Source of the DNA: Chitinophagaceae bacterium
GTDB lineage: Bacteria; Bacteroidota; Bacteroidia; Chitinophagales; Chitinophagaceae
Assembly: GCA_947456025.1 (NCBI GenBank)
Contig: CANGQQ010000004.1
Coordinates: 1 to 39,534 of the forward strand
Direction: 5' to 3'
Length of the DNA: 39,534 nucleotides
Shown here: piece after piece, positions 18,495-28,124 of the stretch
Layout: every line of letters begins with the position of its first letter
How positions within the stretch are numbered: the stretch's first letter is position 1
The notes under the pieces: model-generated
What the model saw: the letters and a program-made list of their open reading frames with translations, nothing else
The model's database searches: none
Told to the model about the DNA's origin: nothing
Translations under genes and position numbers: made by a program

Positions 18495-19632
18495 AAAATT
18501 GTGATAGCTTTTTTTGTTCCACTTGCCAATTTAAAGATTGTTGAGCGATCAAACAATTTGATTTGAGTTGCTGATACCGTTCCGGGTTGCTCAGTAATTC
18601 TTGCATGCCTTCAACAATTGAATTAGTATTAGTATCCTCAATCATGATTGCGATATCATATTGGGCATTGATGGCTTGATAGGCCGGGTAATTGACGCAA
18701 ATCTGCGGTATTCCGGCATGGATGTAATCAAAAAACCGGTTTGCCAGTGAGTAATAGTTGCTCAGTCCATTGTTTTCAAAAAGCGTGAGACCGGCAAAGG
18801 CCAAAGGACTTAGTTGATGCAGCACTTCCGGTTGCAGTTTGCCGGTTAAAATTACTTTTTGTTCCAGTTTGTGTTTCGCAATCAGAGCTTTTGTTTGTTC
18901 AAAATAATTGCCATCGCCCACAATAATCATTTGAGCGGATGTGTTTTTCATTGCAGGTATCAGGGTTTCAAAACTGCGCCCCTGATTGACGGCTCCCTGG
19001 TAGATAAAATGACGGCTTTCCTGTAAACGATCACGGAGGACTTTCTGTGCGTCCGGTATCGTTGCCTGATGTTGTTCGTTGCTTTTCAAAAAAGGTACAT
19101 TTCGTATCACTTCATAGTTTACGCCATAGATCCGCTTAAATTCTTCGGCAATGGGAGTACAAACGGTGTAGCCTTTAGGGAATTGCGGAACCGCCAATTG
19201 TTCGATGCGTTTCCAGAATTTGTAACGGGAGTGGCGTGTTACAATTTCTTTCATTTCACAAAAAAGCTCATGCGCATCGTACACACGTTTTGTTTTTTTG
19301 AGTTTTGAAACCAACAAGACGGGTAAAATGGTGTCCAGATCAATTGCACAAAGGCAGTCTGCCTGTTTTATCCATAGATAGAAAAAAAGCCGAATGTTGT
19401 ATTCGATGTAAAAAAGAGGTCCTTTTTTGAAAAAGCAAAACAATCTTTTTTGCGTAAATGGCTGGTTTTTAATCGGTAAGGATTTTTTTAGCGAAAATCC
19501 AACCAGAGAAACTTGGTACCCTTCCTGTGTAAGTGAGGTGCAGATCCGAATCATTCTTTGATCGTAGGTCAGGTCGTTCGTAACAGTACAAATGATTTTT
19601 CTCAAAGACCGATTTTGCGCAAATTTCATCAA
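18475..19632 (-). CDS. Glycosyltransferase (GT4-like)
   Basis: TNDLTYDQRMIRICTSLTQEGYQVSLVGF, YDAHELFCEM, FIYQGAVNQGRSFETLI, IIVGDGNYFEQTKALI, RFFDYIHAGIPQICVNYP; overlaps the next gene by 20 bp. Confidence 0.82.
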   Translation of the reverse strand: MMKFAQNRSLRKIICTVTNDLTYDQRMIRICTSLTQEGYQVSLVGFSLKKSLPIKNQPFTQKRLFCFFKKGPLFYIEYNIRLFFYLWIKQADCLCAIDLDTILPVLLVSKLKKTKRVYDAHELFCEMKEIVTRHSRYKFWKRIEQLAVPQFPKGYTVCTPIAEEFKRIYGVNYEVIRNVPFLKSNEQHQATIPDAQKVLRDRLQESRHFIYQGAVNQGRSFETLIPAMKNTSAQMIIVGDGNYFEQTKALIAKHKLEQKVILTGKLQPEVLHQLSPLAFAGLTLFENNGLSNYYSLANRFFDYIHAGIPQICVNYPAYQAINAQYDIAIMIEDTNTNSIVEGMQELLSNPERYQQLKSNCLIAQQSLNWQVEQKKLSQFYASVFG

Positions 19633-19666
19633 TTCCGGTCGCTTTTCAGAAAAATCTCCACCTTAT

Positions 19667-19699
19667 TTTGTATGTTTTTTTTAAAAAACCTTACCTTTG
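19667..19699 (+). promoter_or_regulatory. Bacteroidota promoter TTTG-N21-TACCTTTG for rpsO
   Basis: TTTG 19667-19670, TACCTTTG 19692-19699; spacer includes T8A6 tract. Confidence 0.7.
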
Positions 19700-19749
19700 C
19701 CGCCACTTTATTGAGATGTAATCTTTGGATGTAATTTAAAAAAATTGAG

Positions 19750-20022
19750 ATGTCAGTATTAACAAAAGAAAAAAAAGCAAACATTTTTGAAACCTACGGC
19801 GGTAAAGCGACCAATACCGGTTCCATCGAAGCACAGGTTGCACTGCTTACAGAACGGATCTTGCACATTTCCGGGCACATTAAGGGAAATAAAAAAGATT
19901 TCTCCTCAAATCGTGGTCTGGTGCAATTAGTTAGCAAACGTAAGCGCTTGCTTTCTTACCTCAGCAAAACAGATCTGCAAGGCTACCGTGCATTAATTGA
20001 GAAATTAGGACTCCGTAAATAA
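19750..20022 (+). CDS. rpsO: 30S ribosomal protein S15
   Basis: GSIEAQVALLTERI, HIKGNKKDFSSNRGLVQLVSKRKRLLSYL. Confidence 0.97.
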   Translation: MSVLTKEKKANIFETYGGKATNTGSIEAQVALLTERILHISGHIKGNKKDFSSNRGLVQLVSKRKRLLSYLSKTDLQGYRALIEKLGLRK

Positions 20023-20040
20023 GTACGGCTATGAATAATT

Positions 20041-20083
20041 AAGTATTCCCAACTGATTGTTTTACGGTTGGGAATACTTTTTT
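20041..20083 (+). terminator. Terminator/attenuator between rpsO and pnp
   Basis: Perfect 13-bp inverted repeat AAGTATTCCCAAC / GTTGGGAATACTT followed by T-run. Confidence 0.8.
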
Positions 20084-20176
20084 GCATACGTATACGATCA
20101 TTTATTCACCCGTTGATGCCTGACGAACGTAAAACGATTGCACTGTTTGTTTTGCATCAAGTTTAATTCATTTAAT

Positions 20177-22339
20177 ATGTTATCACAACCAATCAGTAAA
20201 TCATTTGATCTTGGTGAAGGACGAATTGTAACCATTGAAACCGGAAAATTAGCGCGTCAGGCAGATGGTGCTGTAACGGTTCGCCAGGGAAATTGCATTT
20301 TGCTTGCAACAGTTGTTGCCAATAAAGAACCCAGAGAAGGACAGGACTTTTTCCCTCTTTCGGTAGACTATCAGGAAAAGTTTGCTTCTGCAGGACGTAT
20401 ACCGGGTTCATTTTTCAAACGTGAAGCGAGATTAAACGATTATGAAATTCTGACCAGCCGTCTGGTCGATCGTGCCTTAAGACCTCTGTTCCCCGAAGAT
20501 TATTTTTGTGACGTACAGGTGTTAATCAGCCTTGTTTCTTCCGATCCTGAAATCATGCCCGATGCCTTGGCTTGTTTGGCAGCGTCTTCAGCACTTGCTG
20601 TATCAGATATTCCGATTAAAGAAATCATTTCAGAGGTTCGCATCGCCGTTGTAGATGGTCAAACCATTATCAATCCTACGCGTTCACAACTTGCGCTTGC
20701 TACATCTGAATTCATCATTGCCGCAACCGAAAAGAACCTGATGATGGTGGAAGGTGAAGCGAAAGAGTGCAGTGAAGAAGATCTGGTCAATGCGCTTGCT
20801 GTAGCGCACGATGCCATTCGTGTACAGATTCAGGCACAAAAGGAATTGCGTGCTGCTGTTGGTATCACCACCAAGCGCGATTATCCCAAACCCGATGCAC
20901 ATGATGAAATTCATCAGAAAGTTATCGCACTGGCTAAAGAAAAAATCTATGCTATTTCCAAAGGCGGTACTTCCAAGGCGGATCGCAGTCTGGCTTTTGA
21001 TACACTGAAAAAAGAAGTTGTTGCAAGTTTTGGCGAAGAAGTAACCGATAAAGAAAAAAAGCTTGCCAAGAAATATTTTGAAGATCTGAAGTGGGAGGTT
21101 GTTCGGGATATGATTCTCGAAGACAGGGTGCGTCTCGACGGTAGAAAACTGGATCAGGTTCGTCCGCTGGCTATGGAAATTGAGCCGCTTCCAACTCCGC
21201 ATGGTTCTTCTTTGTTTACCCGTGGAGAAACGCAGTCTTTAACTACAGTAACACTTGGTACCAAACTCGATGAGTTGCTGGTAGAAAGTGCGGCTACGAG
21301 TGAATACAGCAAATTTATATTGCATTACAATTTCCCTCCTTTCTCTACCGGTGAAGTGAAACCGATGCGCGGTCCCGGTCGTCGTGAAGTAGGACATGGA
21401 AACCTGGCTCTTCGTTCTTTGCGTCAAATGATGCCCGGAAGTGAATATCCTTACACCGTTCGTGTTGTAAGCGACATTCTGGAGTCGAACGGGTCTTCTT
21501 CTATGGCAACTGTTTGTGCGGGTTCTCTTGCGCTCATGGATGCCGGTGTTCCTGTTGCAAAACATGTAAGTGGTGTTGCGATGGGCTTGATTACCCGGGG
21601 CGATGGTAAATATGCTATCTTAACCGATATCCTGGGTGATGAGGATCATTTGGGCGATATGGACTTTAAAGTTACCGGAACACGTGAAGGTATCTGTGGT
21701 GTTCAAATGGACATCAAAGTTGATGGGTTGAGCATGGATGTCATGCGCGAAGCATTGGAACAGGCTCGTAAAGGCAGATTGCATATTCTTGATGCAATGT
21801 ATGAATGCATAACCGAAGCGCGTCCGGAAGTGAAGCCACATGCTCCGCGAATGGAAAAACTGTTTATCGACAAGGAGTTTATTGGAGCAGTGATCGGACC
21901 ACAAGGAAAAGTGATTCAGGAAATTCAACGCGAAACCGGTACTACAATCACAATTGAAGAAATCGGCAACTACGGTGAAGTAAGTGTGTTCTCACCTGCA
22001 AAAGAAGGTCTGGATAAAGCCGTTGCCTGGATCAAGGGTATTGTTGCTGTTCCGGAAGTGGGATCGGTTTACGAAGCAACTGTTAAAAGCATCAAGGAAT
22101 TTGGAGCATTTGTGGAATTCCTGCCACGTAAAGAAGGATTGCTGCACATCAGCGAAATCAGCTGGAAGCGTCTCGATAGCATGGAAGGAATCTTTAAGCC
22201 CGGCGATGTTGTTAAGGTGAAACTGATTGGTATTGATCATAAAACCGGTAAATTCAAATTGAGCCGTAAAGCACTCATGCCGAAACCGGAAAATGCAAGC
22301 CCGCGTCCTCCCCGTCAGGACGAAGAGCAACAAGCCTGA
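20177..22339 (+). CDS. pnp: Polyribonucleotide nucleotidyltransferase (PNPase)
   Basis: RNase PH repeats, KH (GAVIGPQGKVIQEIQRETGTTITIEE) and S1 (VGSVYEATVKSIKEFGAFVEFLPRKEGLLHISEIS) domains; start set at MLSQPISKSFDLG. Confidence 0.97.
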   Translation: MLSQPISKSFDLGEGRIVTIETGKLARQADGAVTVRQGNCILLATVVANKEPREGQDFFPLSVDYQEKFASAGRIPGSFFKREARLNDYEILTSRLVDRALRPLFPEDYFCDVQVLISLVSSDPEIMPDALACLAASSALAVSDIPIKEIISEVRIAVVDGQTIINPTRSQLALATSEFIIAATEKNLMMVEGEAKECSEEDLVNALAVAHDAIRVQIQAQKELRAAVGITTKRDYPKPDAHDEIHQKVIALAKEKIYAISKGGTSKADRSLAFDTLKKEVVASFGEEVTDKEKKLAKKYFEDLKWEVVRDMILEDRVRLDGRKLDQVRPLAMEIEPLPTPHGSSLFTRGETQSLTTVTLGTKLDELLVESAATSEYSKFILHYNFPPFSTGEVKPMRGPGRREVGHGNLALRSLRQMMPGSEYPYTVRVVSDILESNGSSSMATVCAGSLALMDAGVPVAKHVSGVAMGLITRGDGKYAILTDILGDEDHLGDMDFKVTGTREGICGVQMDIKVDGLSMDVMREALEQARKGRLHILDAMYECITEARPEVKPHAPRMEKLFIDKEFIGAVIGPQGKVIQEIQRETGTTITIEEIGNYGEVSVFSPAKEGLDKAVAWIKGIVAVPEVGSVYEATVKSIKEFGAFVEFLPRKEGLLHISEISWKRLDSMEGIFKPGDVVKVKLIGIDHKTGKFKLSRKALMPKPENASPRPPRQDEEQQA

Positions 22340-22361
22340 TACGGTCATCATATTCTAAACC

Positions 22362-22388
22362 AAGGTCTGTAATTTTGCAGACCTTTTT
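22362..22388 (+). terminator. Terminator hairpin downstream of pnp
   Basis: Inverted repeat AAGGTCTG / CAGACCTT with 8-nt loop, followed by T-run. Confidence 0.7.
22370..22377 (+). promoter_or_regulatory. Candidate -7 box TAATTTTG for prmA, located in the terminator loop
   Basis: Exact TAnnTTTG 21 nt upstream of ATG 22399; no good -33 box seen. Confidence 0.4.
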
Positions 22389-22398
22389 TCATAACATT

Positions 22399-23226
22399 AT
22401 GGACAATTATATCCAGATTCAATTTTCGGGTGTCAATGCAACGGATGTTGAACTACTGATCGCCTTATTGAGTGAAGCAGGCTTCGATGGCTTCGAGGAA
22501 GCGGACCAGCAATTAGATGCGTACGTTCCTGAAAAGGATTACGATCCTTCCATACTGAAGCAACTACCCGAATCCTTGTATAATTCCTGTACAATGACGG
22601 TGATACCGCCCCGTAACTGGAATGAAGAATGGGAACAGCAGTATCAACCGGTAACCGTTGACGATTTCGTATCCATAAGGGCACATTTCCATGCACCCAT
22701 TCCGGCGATGCAATATGAAATTGTGATTACACCTAAAATGAGCTTTGGAACAGGACATCATGCTACCACCTGGCAAATGATGAAACACATGCAAACAATA
22801 GATTTGCTTGAAAAAAAGGTGTTTGATTTCGGAACCGGAACAGGTGTTTTGGCCATACTGGCGGAGAAATGTGGTGCTGCAGCTGTATTGGCGGTAGACT
22901 ATGACGACTGGTGCATTGAAAATACCACCGAGAATTTAGAACGTAATCGATCTCAAAAGATCATCATCCAAAAAGGAGATGCCCCTCCTTCAAATGGGGC
23001 TTTTGATGTGATTCTGGCAAACATCAACCGACATATTTTACTCCAAAACATGAAGCAACTCTCCGGGGTATTACGGAACGAAGGCTATTTGTTAATCAGC
23101 GGATTTTATGTTGACGAAAATCCGCTGTTAACGGAGGCGGCACAATCTGAAGGATTGCATCTTGTTAAAGCGACAGAACGTCAAAACTGGAGTGCATTGT
23201 TATTTCAAAAGAAGTCCGAAAAATGA
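22399..23226 (+). CDS. prmA: Ribosomal protein L11 methyltransferase
   Basis: MSFGTGHHATTWQMMKHM, VFDFGTGTGVLAILAEKCGAAAVLAVDYDDWC, DVILANINRHIL. Confidence 0.93.
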   Translation: MDNYIQIQFSGVNATDVELLIALLSEAGFDGFEEADQQLDAYVPEKDYDPSILKQLPESLYNSCTMTVIPPRNWNEEWEQQYQPVTVDDFVSIRAHFHAPIPAMQYEIVITPKMSFGTGHHATTWQMMKHMQTIDLLEKKVFDFGTGTGVLAILAEKCGAAAVLAVDYDDWCIENTTENLERNRSQKIIIQKGDAPPSNGAFDVILANINRHILLQNMKQLSGVLRNEGYLLISGFYVDENPLLTEAAQSEGLHLVKATERQNWSALLFQKKSEK

Positions 23227-23855
23227 ATGGTGCCACGCTTGTTGCAATCGCCTATCTGTTAGGTTCCATTCCAACAGCCGTTTGGATCAGCAGGCTATTT
23301 TTTGGAATAGACATCCGTGAACATGGTAGTAAGAATATGGGTGCTTCCAATACGTTTCGTGTACTGGGATCATTCTGGGGTGTCGTTGTGTTGTTGATTG
23401 ATATGGGAAAGGGTATAGCCGCTGTACAGTTGTATCGCTGGTTACAGAGTTCTACCTGGATGTCGCAGGAAATACATTTCTGGCAATTGGTTCTGGGACT
23501 CACGGCGGTTTTGGGGCATATTCTTCCCGTTTTTGCAGGATTTAAAGGAGGCAAGGGCGTTGCTACGTTGTTTGGTGTGGTTATTGCGATTCAACCCTGG
23601 ATTGCGCTGATAAGTGTGCTTTCGTTTCTTTTAGTGGTTACACTCACACGCTATATTTCACTGGGATCCATTGCAGGTGTTCTGGTTTTTTTGGGATGTG
23701 TGTTGTTTGTTTTCAAGGAAGAGAATATTTTTATTCGGTGGTTTTCCGGTATTTCTGCTTTGGTTGTTGTTTTCATGCATCGGTCGAATTTGGCAAGACT
23801 TGTAAAAGGGACAGAAAACAAATTCAGATTCAAAAACAGGCACAAAAGAGATTAA
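23223..23855 (+). CDS. plsY: Glycerol-3-phosphate acyltransferase PlsY
   Basis: YLLGSIPTAVWISRLFFGIDIREHGSKNMGASNTFRVLG, LGHILPVFAGFKGGKGVATLFGV; overlaps prmA end. Confidence 0.95.
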   Translation: MNGATLVAIAYLLGSIPTAVWISRLFFGIDIREHGSKNMGASNTFRVLGSFWGVVVLLIDMGKGIAAVQLYRWLQSSTWMSQEIHFWQLVLGLTAVLGHILPVFAGFKGGKGVATLFGVVIAIQPWIALISVLSFLLVVTLTRYISLGSIAGVLVFLGCVLFVFKEENIFIRWFSGISALVVVFMHRSNLARLVKGTENKFRFKNRHKRD

Positions 23856-23910
23856 CCGGCTTATCTTTCGGCATTCTGGTATATGAATTGAACTACGATC
23901 TTAAACTTAT

Positions 23911-24726
23911 ATGATGAAATTCCTATTTTCTTTTATTCTTTGTTCAGGTTTACTGGTTGTTTCCTGCAGCAGAAATCAAGTTACCGGCCGTAAGCAAATG
24001 GCTTTTTTGCCGGAGTCTGAATTGCAAAAAATGGCAGGGGAACAGTACCTTCAGTTTTTATCGAAAAGTAAAATTTTACAGGTTACAGTTAACAAGGACG
24101 CCGAAATGGTACGTAGAGTAGGGACACGCATCGCGTATGCCATTACAAAATACTACGACCAACAAGGTAAATCTTCGATCATGGATGGCTATCAGTGGGC
24201 GTTTAATCTGATTGATGAAAACCAAGTCAATGCCTGGTGTATGCCGGGAGGTAAAGTAGTCGTGTATACCGGAATTTTACCTGTAACCAGAAATGAAGCG
24301 GCTCTTGCAGTGGTGATGGGACATGAAATTGCACATGCGATTGCCAAACATGGTAATGAACGGATGAGTCAGGGTATGATCCAGCAACTTGGCGGTACCG
24401 TTTTATCGGTTGCATTGTCGAGCAAGCCGGCCGAAACACAAAACCTGTTTTTGCAAGCCTATGGCGTGGGCTCTACCGTTTTGGGCACCTTGCCTTTTTC
24501 CAGAAAGCAGGAGTTGGAAGCCGATCGTTTCGGTCTGATTTTTGCCGCAATGGCCGGGTACAATCCAAACGAAGCGGTTCCATTTTGGCAACGAATGGCT
24601 CAGATTGGCGGCGGTCAAAAGCCACCGGAACTTTTGAGTACACATCCCTCTGATGAAACCCGCATCCAAAAAATGAAAGGATATGTACAGGAGGCGTTAA
24701 CTTATTACAAGCCGGCAACTAAGTGA
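23911..24726 (+). CDS. M48-family metalloprotease, predicted lipoprotein
   Basis: Lipobox VVSC; GHEIAHAIAKHGNERMSQ zinc motif; ELEADRFGLIFAAMAGYNP; LLSTHPSDETRIQKM. Confidence 0.93.
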   Translation: MMKFLFSFILCSGLLVVSCSRNQVTGRKQMAFLPESELQKMAGEQYLQFLSKSKILQVTVNKDAEMVRRVGTRIAYAITKYYDQQGKSSIMDGYQWAFNLIDENQVNAWCMPGGKVVVYTGILPVTRNEAALAVVMGHEIAHAIAKHGNERMSQGMIQQLGGTVLSVALSSKPAETQNLFLQAYGVGSTVLGTLPFSRKQELEADRFGLIFAAMAGYNPNEAVPFWQRMAQIGGGQKPPELLSTHPSDETRIQKMKGYVQEALTYYKPATK

Positions 24727-24825
24727 TTTTTATTAGGCAGGGATCCGTTGTCCTCAAAGGACGTGTCTTTGTTTAAACCCTTTAAAATATTTGCACAAAT
24801 AGTATAAACGCTGGGGAAAATTGAC

Positions 24826-24833
24826 TACCTTTG
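24826..24833 (+). promoter_or_regulatory. -7 box TACCTTTG
   Basis: Exact TAnnTTTG, 38 nt upstream of ATG 24872; no well-spaced -33. Confidence 0.5.
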
Positions 24834-24871
24834 CATTCCGGTTTTAGTTCTCATCAAAATTTCAATTTGGC

Positions 24872-25321
24872 ATGTCTATTTCCCTTTTGGAAAAACTCCA
24901 ATTAAACGACGAAAAGAACTTATTGATTCAAGGATTGCCATCCAGCATCGAAAAGCAATTTGTAAAATTGTCTTTTTCCAAAAACGTAACTCCCTTACTT
25001 CGTTCCAAAAAAATCGATTTTGCACTGGTGTTTGCCATCAATCAAAATCAATTGAATGGAATACTTAAAGAAGTGTTGCCGGCATTAAACCATCATGCCA
25101 AATTTTGGATCGCTTATCCCAAAACGGCTTCCAAAATCGTTAGCGATTTGAACCGCTGCGGTAATTGGGATTTTGTGTGTCAATGTGGTTTTGAAACGTC
25201 GGATGAAGTGGTTCTGGATCATGTGTGGACTGCTCAACGTTTTGAACGTCCCGTTATCGAGGCACCTGTAAAGGCAACACGCACCAGAAGAACCGGCCGA
25301 CTCACACCCGCCGAAGCGTAA
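24872..25321 (+). CDS. Conserved small hypothetical protein
   Basis: 149-aa intact ORF with basic C-terminus (KATRTRRTGRLTPAEA) and upstream promoter box. Confidence 0.65.
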   Translation: MSISLLEKLQLNDEKNLLIQGLPSSIEKQFVKLSFSKNVTPLLRSKKIDFALVFAINQNQLNGILKEVLPALNHHAKFWIAYPKTASKIVSDLNRCGNWDFVCQCGFETSDEVVLDHVWTAQRFERPVIEAPVKATRTRRTGRLTPAEA

Positions 25322-25452
25322 GCTTACTTTTGTTCCACTGTTTTCAAGTTGATTTGTTCGTTCCTTGCATACAGCATGCGAATCTTCCTTCGTTTGAGCC
25401 GTATAAACGCATTTTAACGATTTTATTTATCTGTTCCCTGCCTTAGGATTCT

Positions 25453-25460
25453 TAGTTTTG
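25453..25460 (+). promoter_or_regulatory. -7 box TAGTTTTG for PAP2 gene
   Basis: Exact TAnnTTTG, 5 nt before ATG 25466. Confidence 0.5.
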
Positions 25461-25465
25461 TCATT

Positions 25466-26083
25466 ATGAACTGGAAATACAATCATCCGTTGAAAAATGG
25501 ATTCACCTTCCTGGTGTGTTTGTTCATACTTGTTGGAGCATCCGTATTACTGATCTGGGACAAATCAACAACGTTCCTCTTATTAAATCAACAGCATTCA
25601 TTTATTGGAGACGTTGCACTCAAATACCTCACGCATGTTGGTGATGGTTTGTTTATGATTGGATTGGGTATTGTGCTTCTGGGTTTAGGAAAACGAAAAC
25701 TAGGGGTCTTGATGCTTCTTACATTTTTACTTTCCGGACTGTTTGTTCAGATCATCAAACACTCGAATCCTTCACCAAGGCCGGGATTGTATTTTTCAAA
25801 GTCTGAACACATCCATTGTGTAGACGGAAACCTGTTAAAAGGCAGTAACAGTTTTCCCAGCGGACATACCACAACAGCGTTTGCCTTGTTTGCGCTGCTG
25901 GCTTTTGCAACACGAAATGTCTATTGGCAAATTGCCTGCTTCCTGGGGGCACTTCTGATCGGGTATTCACGTATTTATCTGGGGCAGCATTTTTTGGCCG
26001 ATGTTTTAACCGGTGCGGTCGTGGGAACAGCAACGGCCTATTTATTGAACTGGTTGTTGCGGAACAAAGAGTGGGATTCCTGA
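25466..26083 (+). CDS. PAP2-superfamily phosphatase, membrane
   Basis: KHSNPSPRP, SNSFPSGHTTTAFALFALLAF, YSRIYLGQHFLADVLTGAVVG acid phosphatase motifs. Confidence 0.92.
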   Translation: MNWKYNHPLKNGFTFLVCLFILVGASVLLIWDKSTTFLLLNQQHSFIGDVALKYLTHVGDGLFMIGLGIVLLGLGKRKLGVLMLLTFLLSGLFVQIIKHSNPSPRPGLYFSKSEHIHCVDGNLLKGSNSFPSGHTTTAFALFALLAFATRNVYWQIACFLGALLIGYSRIYLGQHFLADVLTGAVVGTATAYLLNWLLRNKEWDS

Positions 26084-26088
26084 TCGCT

Positions 26089-28011
26089 TTACTTTAAAAT
26101 GACCGTTCCTAATTCGCGCGTAAGTTGGGATTCAAGCGATTTCAGATGTTGATGTGTTTTAATTAGAAGGGTGAGTTGCGATGCGTCTTTCACCTGTTCC
26201 AATTCGCGTTGGTTTTCATCGATCATGCCTTTGATCTTTCTTAATTTTAAAAAGATCAATACAGATTGCACTTCTGCAAGGTATTGTTGCTCGCGGGTTA
26301 TAACATCAATGTCATAGACTTCTTTCCACTTCGTACTTATTTCATGTCTGATTTCGGTAAGACCTACTACGGTTTGACTGATCGATGAATCCTCATGGAA
26401 TAAAAAGTTTTTCATGGTGGGTTCCAATCCTTCGTCCAGCCATTGTTTATACACGTTCATGATTTTTTTCAAATCAGGATTGCTGACCATATCCCATTCA
26501 TCACCTTCCGCCAAAATGTGTTGTGCAACAGAGAGCGTTTCGTCCCATGGCAAATTTCCAAAATCCATTAAGCAACGAATCAATTCTTTTTCGTGTATTT
26601 CATCTTTGGTAAATAAAGCCAGCGTTTCATCGGTGACCGATGTCTCGTTTGTTTTGGGGGGGGGAACGGGCGTATTGACTTTTTGCTCCTGTTTCGAAAC
26701 ACGTTCGCGGATCAATTTGTTGACCAATGCATGAAGTCCCGATTCGTCAATACGAAGCAGTTGTGCGCTTTGACGGATATAATCCTGTTGCCTGGTAAAG
26801 TCCTCAACCTTGTTCATGCGGCTGATGCTTTCGGCAATCGTTTGAACGACAACCGATTTTTTTGCCGAGTCGTCACCGGCATCCTTTAATAAGACTTCGA
26901 GTTGAAAAAGGATAACATCTTTTTTGTTTTGCTGAATGAATTGAATGAATGCAGCAGTACCTACTTTATGGACATAGCTATCCGGATCTTCATTGTCCGG
27001 AATCAGTACCAATTTTACATTTAAGCCTTCTTCAAGAGCCAGGTCCAGACCTCGCATCGCAGCTTTTACGCCGGCCGCATCACCATCATATAAAATGGTG
27101 AGATTGCCGGTGTATTTTTTGATTAACCGCAGTTGATCCGGAGTTAACGAAGTGCCTCCGCTGGCAACTACATGTTCGATACCGGCCTGATGCAGTGCAA
27201 TAACATCCGTGTATCCTTCTACCAGTAAACATTCGTCGTTTTTGTCGATGGCTTGTCTTGCAAAGTAGGAGCCATAAAGAATACGGCTCTTGATGTAAAG
27301 ATCATTCTCAGGTGTATTGATGTATTTGGGCGCATGTTCTTTTTTGCCAATGATACGCGCGCCAAAACCAATGATTTTACCTGTTTGATTGTGAATCGGA
27401 AAGATGATCCGCTCACGGTAATTATCCAGTAATATCCCTTGTCGCTCCGTTACAAGTCCGGTTTTTAACAACAACTCGGGATTGAATTGTTGTTGAACGG
27501 CTTCTTTACTGAATGCATCTTTTTGGCTGGGGGAATAGCCCAGTTGAAACTTCTGTATGATGTCTTCCCTGAAGCCGCGTTCTTTCAGATAACTGAGTGC
27601 AATGGTTTGGCCTTCTTCTGTCTCAGTCAGTTGTTGTGTAAAATATTTTTGAGCGAATCCGTTGATGATGAACAGACTGTCCGATGTCTGGCGCTGCTGC
27701 AGCGCTTCCGGACTGGCATAGGTTTCTTCGATTTCAACATTGTATTTCGCGGCCAGCCACTTTAAAGCATCCGTGTAGGAATATTTTTCGTGTTCCATCA
27801 AAAAGCTGATGGTGTTTCCACTTTTACCGCATCCAAAACATTTGTAGATTTCTTTCGATGGAGAAACCGTAAAGGAAGGTGTTTTTTCGTTGTGAAAAGG
27901 ACACAGTCCCAGATAGTTAGCGCCTCTTTTTTTCAGCTTAATAAACCCTCCAACAATTTCAATAATGTCAATACGGGATAGAATTTGCTGTATGGTTGAT
28001 TGACTGATCAT
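26089..28011 (-). CDS. dnaG: DNA primase
   Basis: MISQSTIQQILSRIDIIEIVGGFIKLKKRGANYLGLCPFHNEKTPSFTVSPSKEIYKCFGCGKSGN zinc finger; TOPRIM LVEGYTDVIALHQAG; start set at 28011. Confidence 0.96.
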   Translation of the reverse strand: MISQSTIQQILSRIDIIEIVGGFIKLKKRGANYLGLCPFHNEKTPSFTVSPSKEIYKCFGCGKSGNTISFLMEHEKYSYTDALKWLAAKYNVEIEETYASPEALQQRQTSDSLFIINGFAQKYFTQQLTETEEGQTIALSYLKERGFREDIIQKFQLGYSPSQKDAFSKEAVQQQFNPELLLKTGLVTERQGILLDNYRERIIFPIHNQTGKIIGFGARIIGKKEHAPKYINTPENDLYIKSRILYGSYFARQAIDKNDECLLVEGYTDVIALHQAGIEHVVASGGTSLTPDQLRLIKKYTGNLTILYDGDAAGVKAAMRGLDLALEEGLNVKLVLIPDNEDPDSYVHKVGTAAFIQFIQQNKKDVILFQLEVLLKDAGDDSAKKSVVVQTIAESISRMNKVEDFTRQQDYIRQSAQLLRIDESGLHALVNKLIRERVSKQEQKVNTPVPPPKTNETSVTDETLALFTKDEIHEKELIRCLMDFGNLPWDETLSVAQHILAEGDEWDMVSNPDLKKIMNVYKQWLDEGLEPTMKNFLFHEDSSISQTVVGLTEIRHEISTKWKEVYDIDVITREQQYLAEVQSVLIFLKLRKIKGMIDENQRELEQVKDASQLTLLIKTHQHLKSLESQLTRELGTVILK

Positions 28012-28110
28012 GAAGGGGGAGCAATTTACGAAATTTGGCACCAAGTCGTGTTTTAAGGGAAGAGGAAATTCCGGCCGATGAGGATCGAATGCCGGAATCG
28101 GATTCTTTTG

Positions 28111-28118
28111 TAGATTTG
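28111..28118 (+). promoter_or_regulatory. -7 box TAGATTTG for prfB
   Basis: Exact TAnnTTTG, 6 nt before ATG 28125. Confidence 0.5.
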
Positions 28119-28124
28119 CAATCT

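Noticed and set aside
17361-19632. Two adjacent glycosyltransferases as part of a capsule or exopolysaccharide island
   Set aside because: No flippase, polymerase or sugar-biosynthesis genes nearby; just a two-gene unit in a housekeeping context
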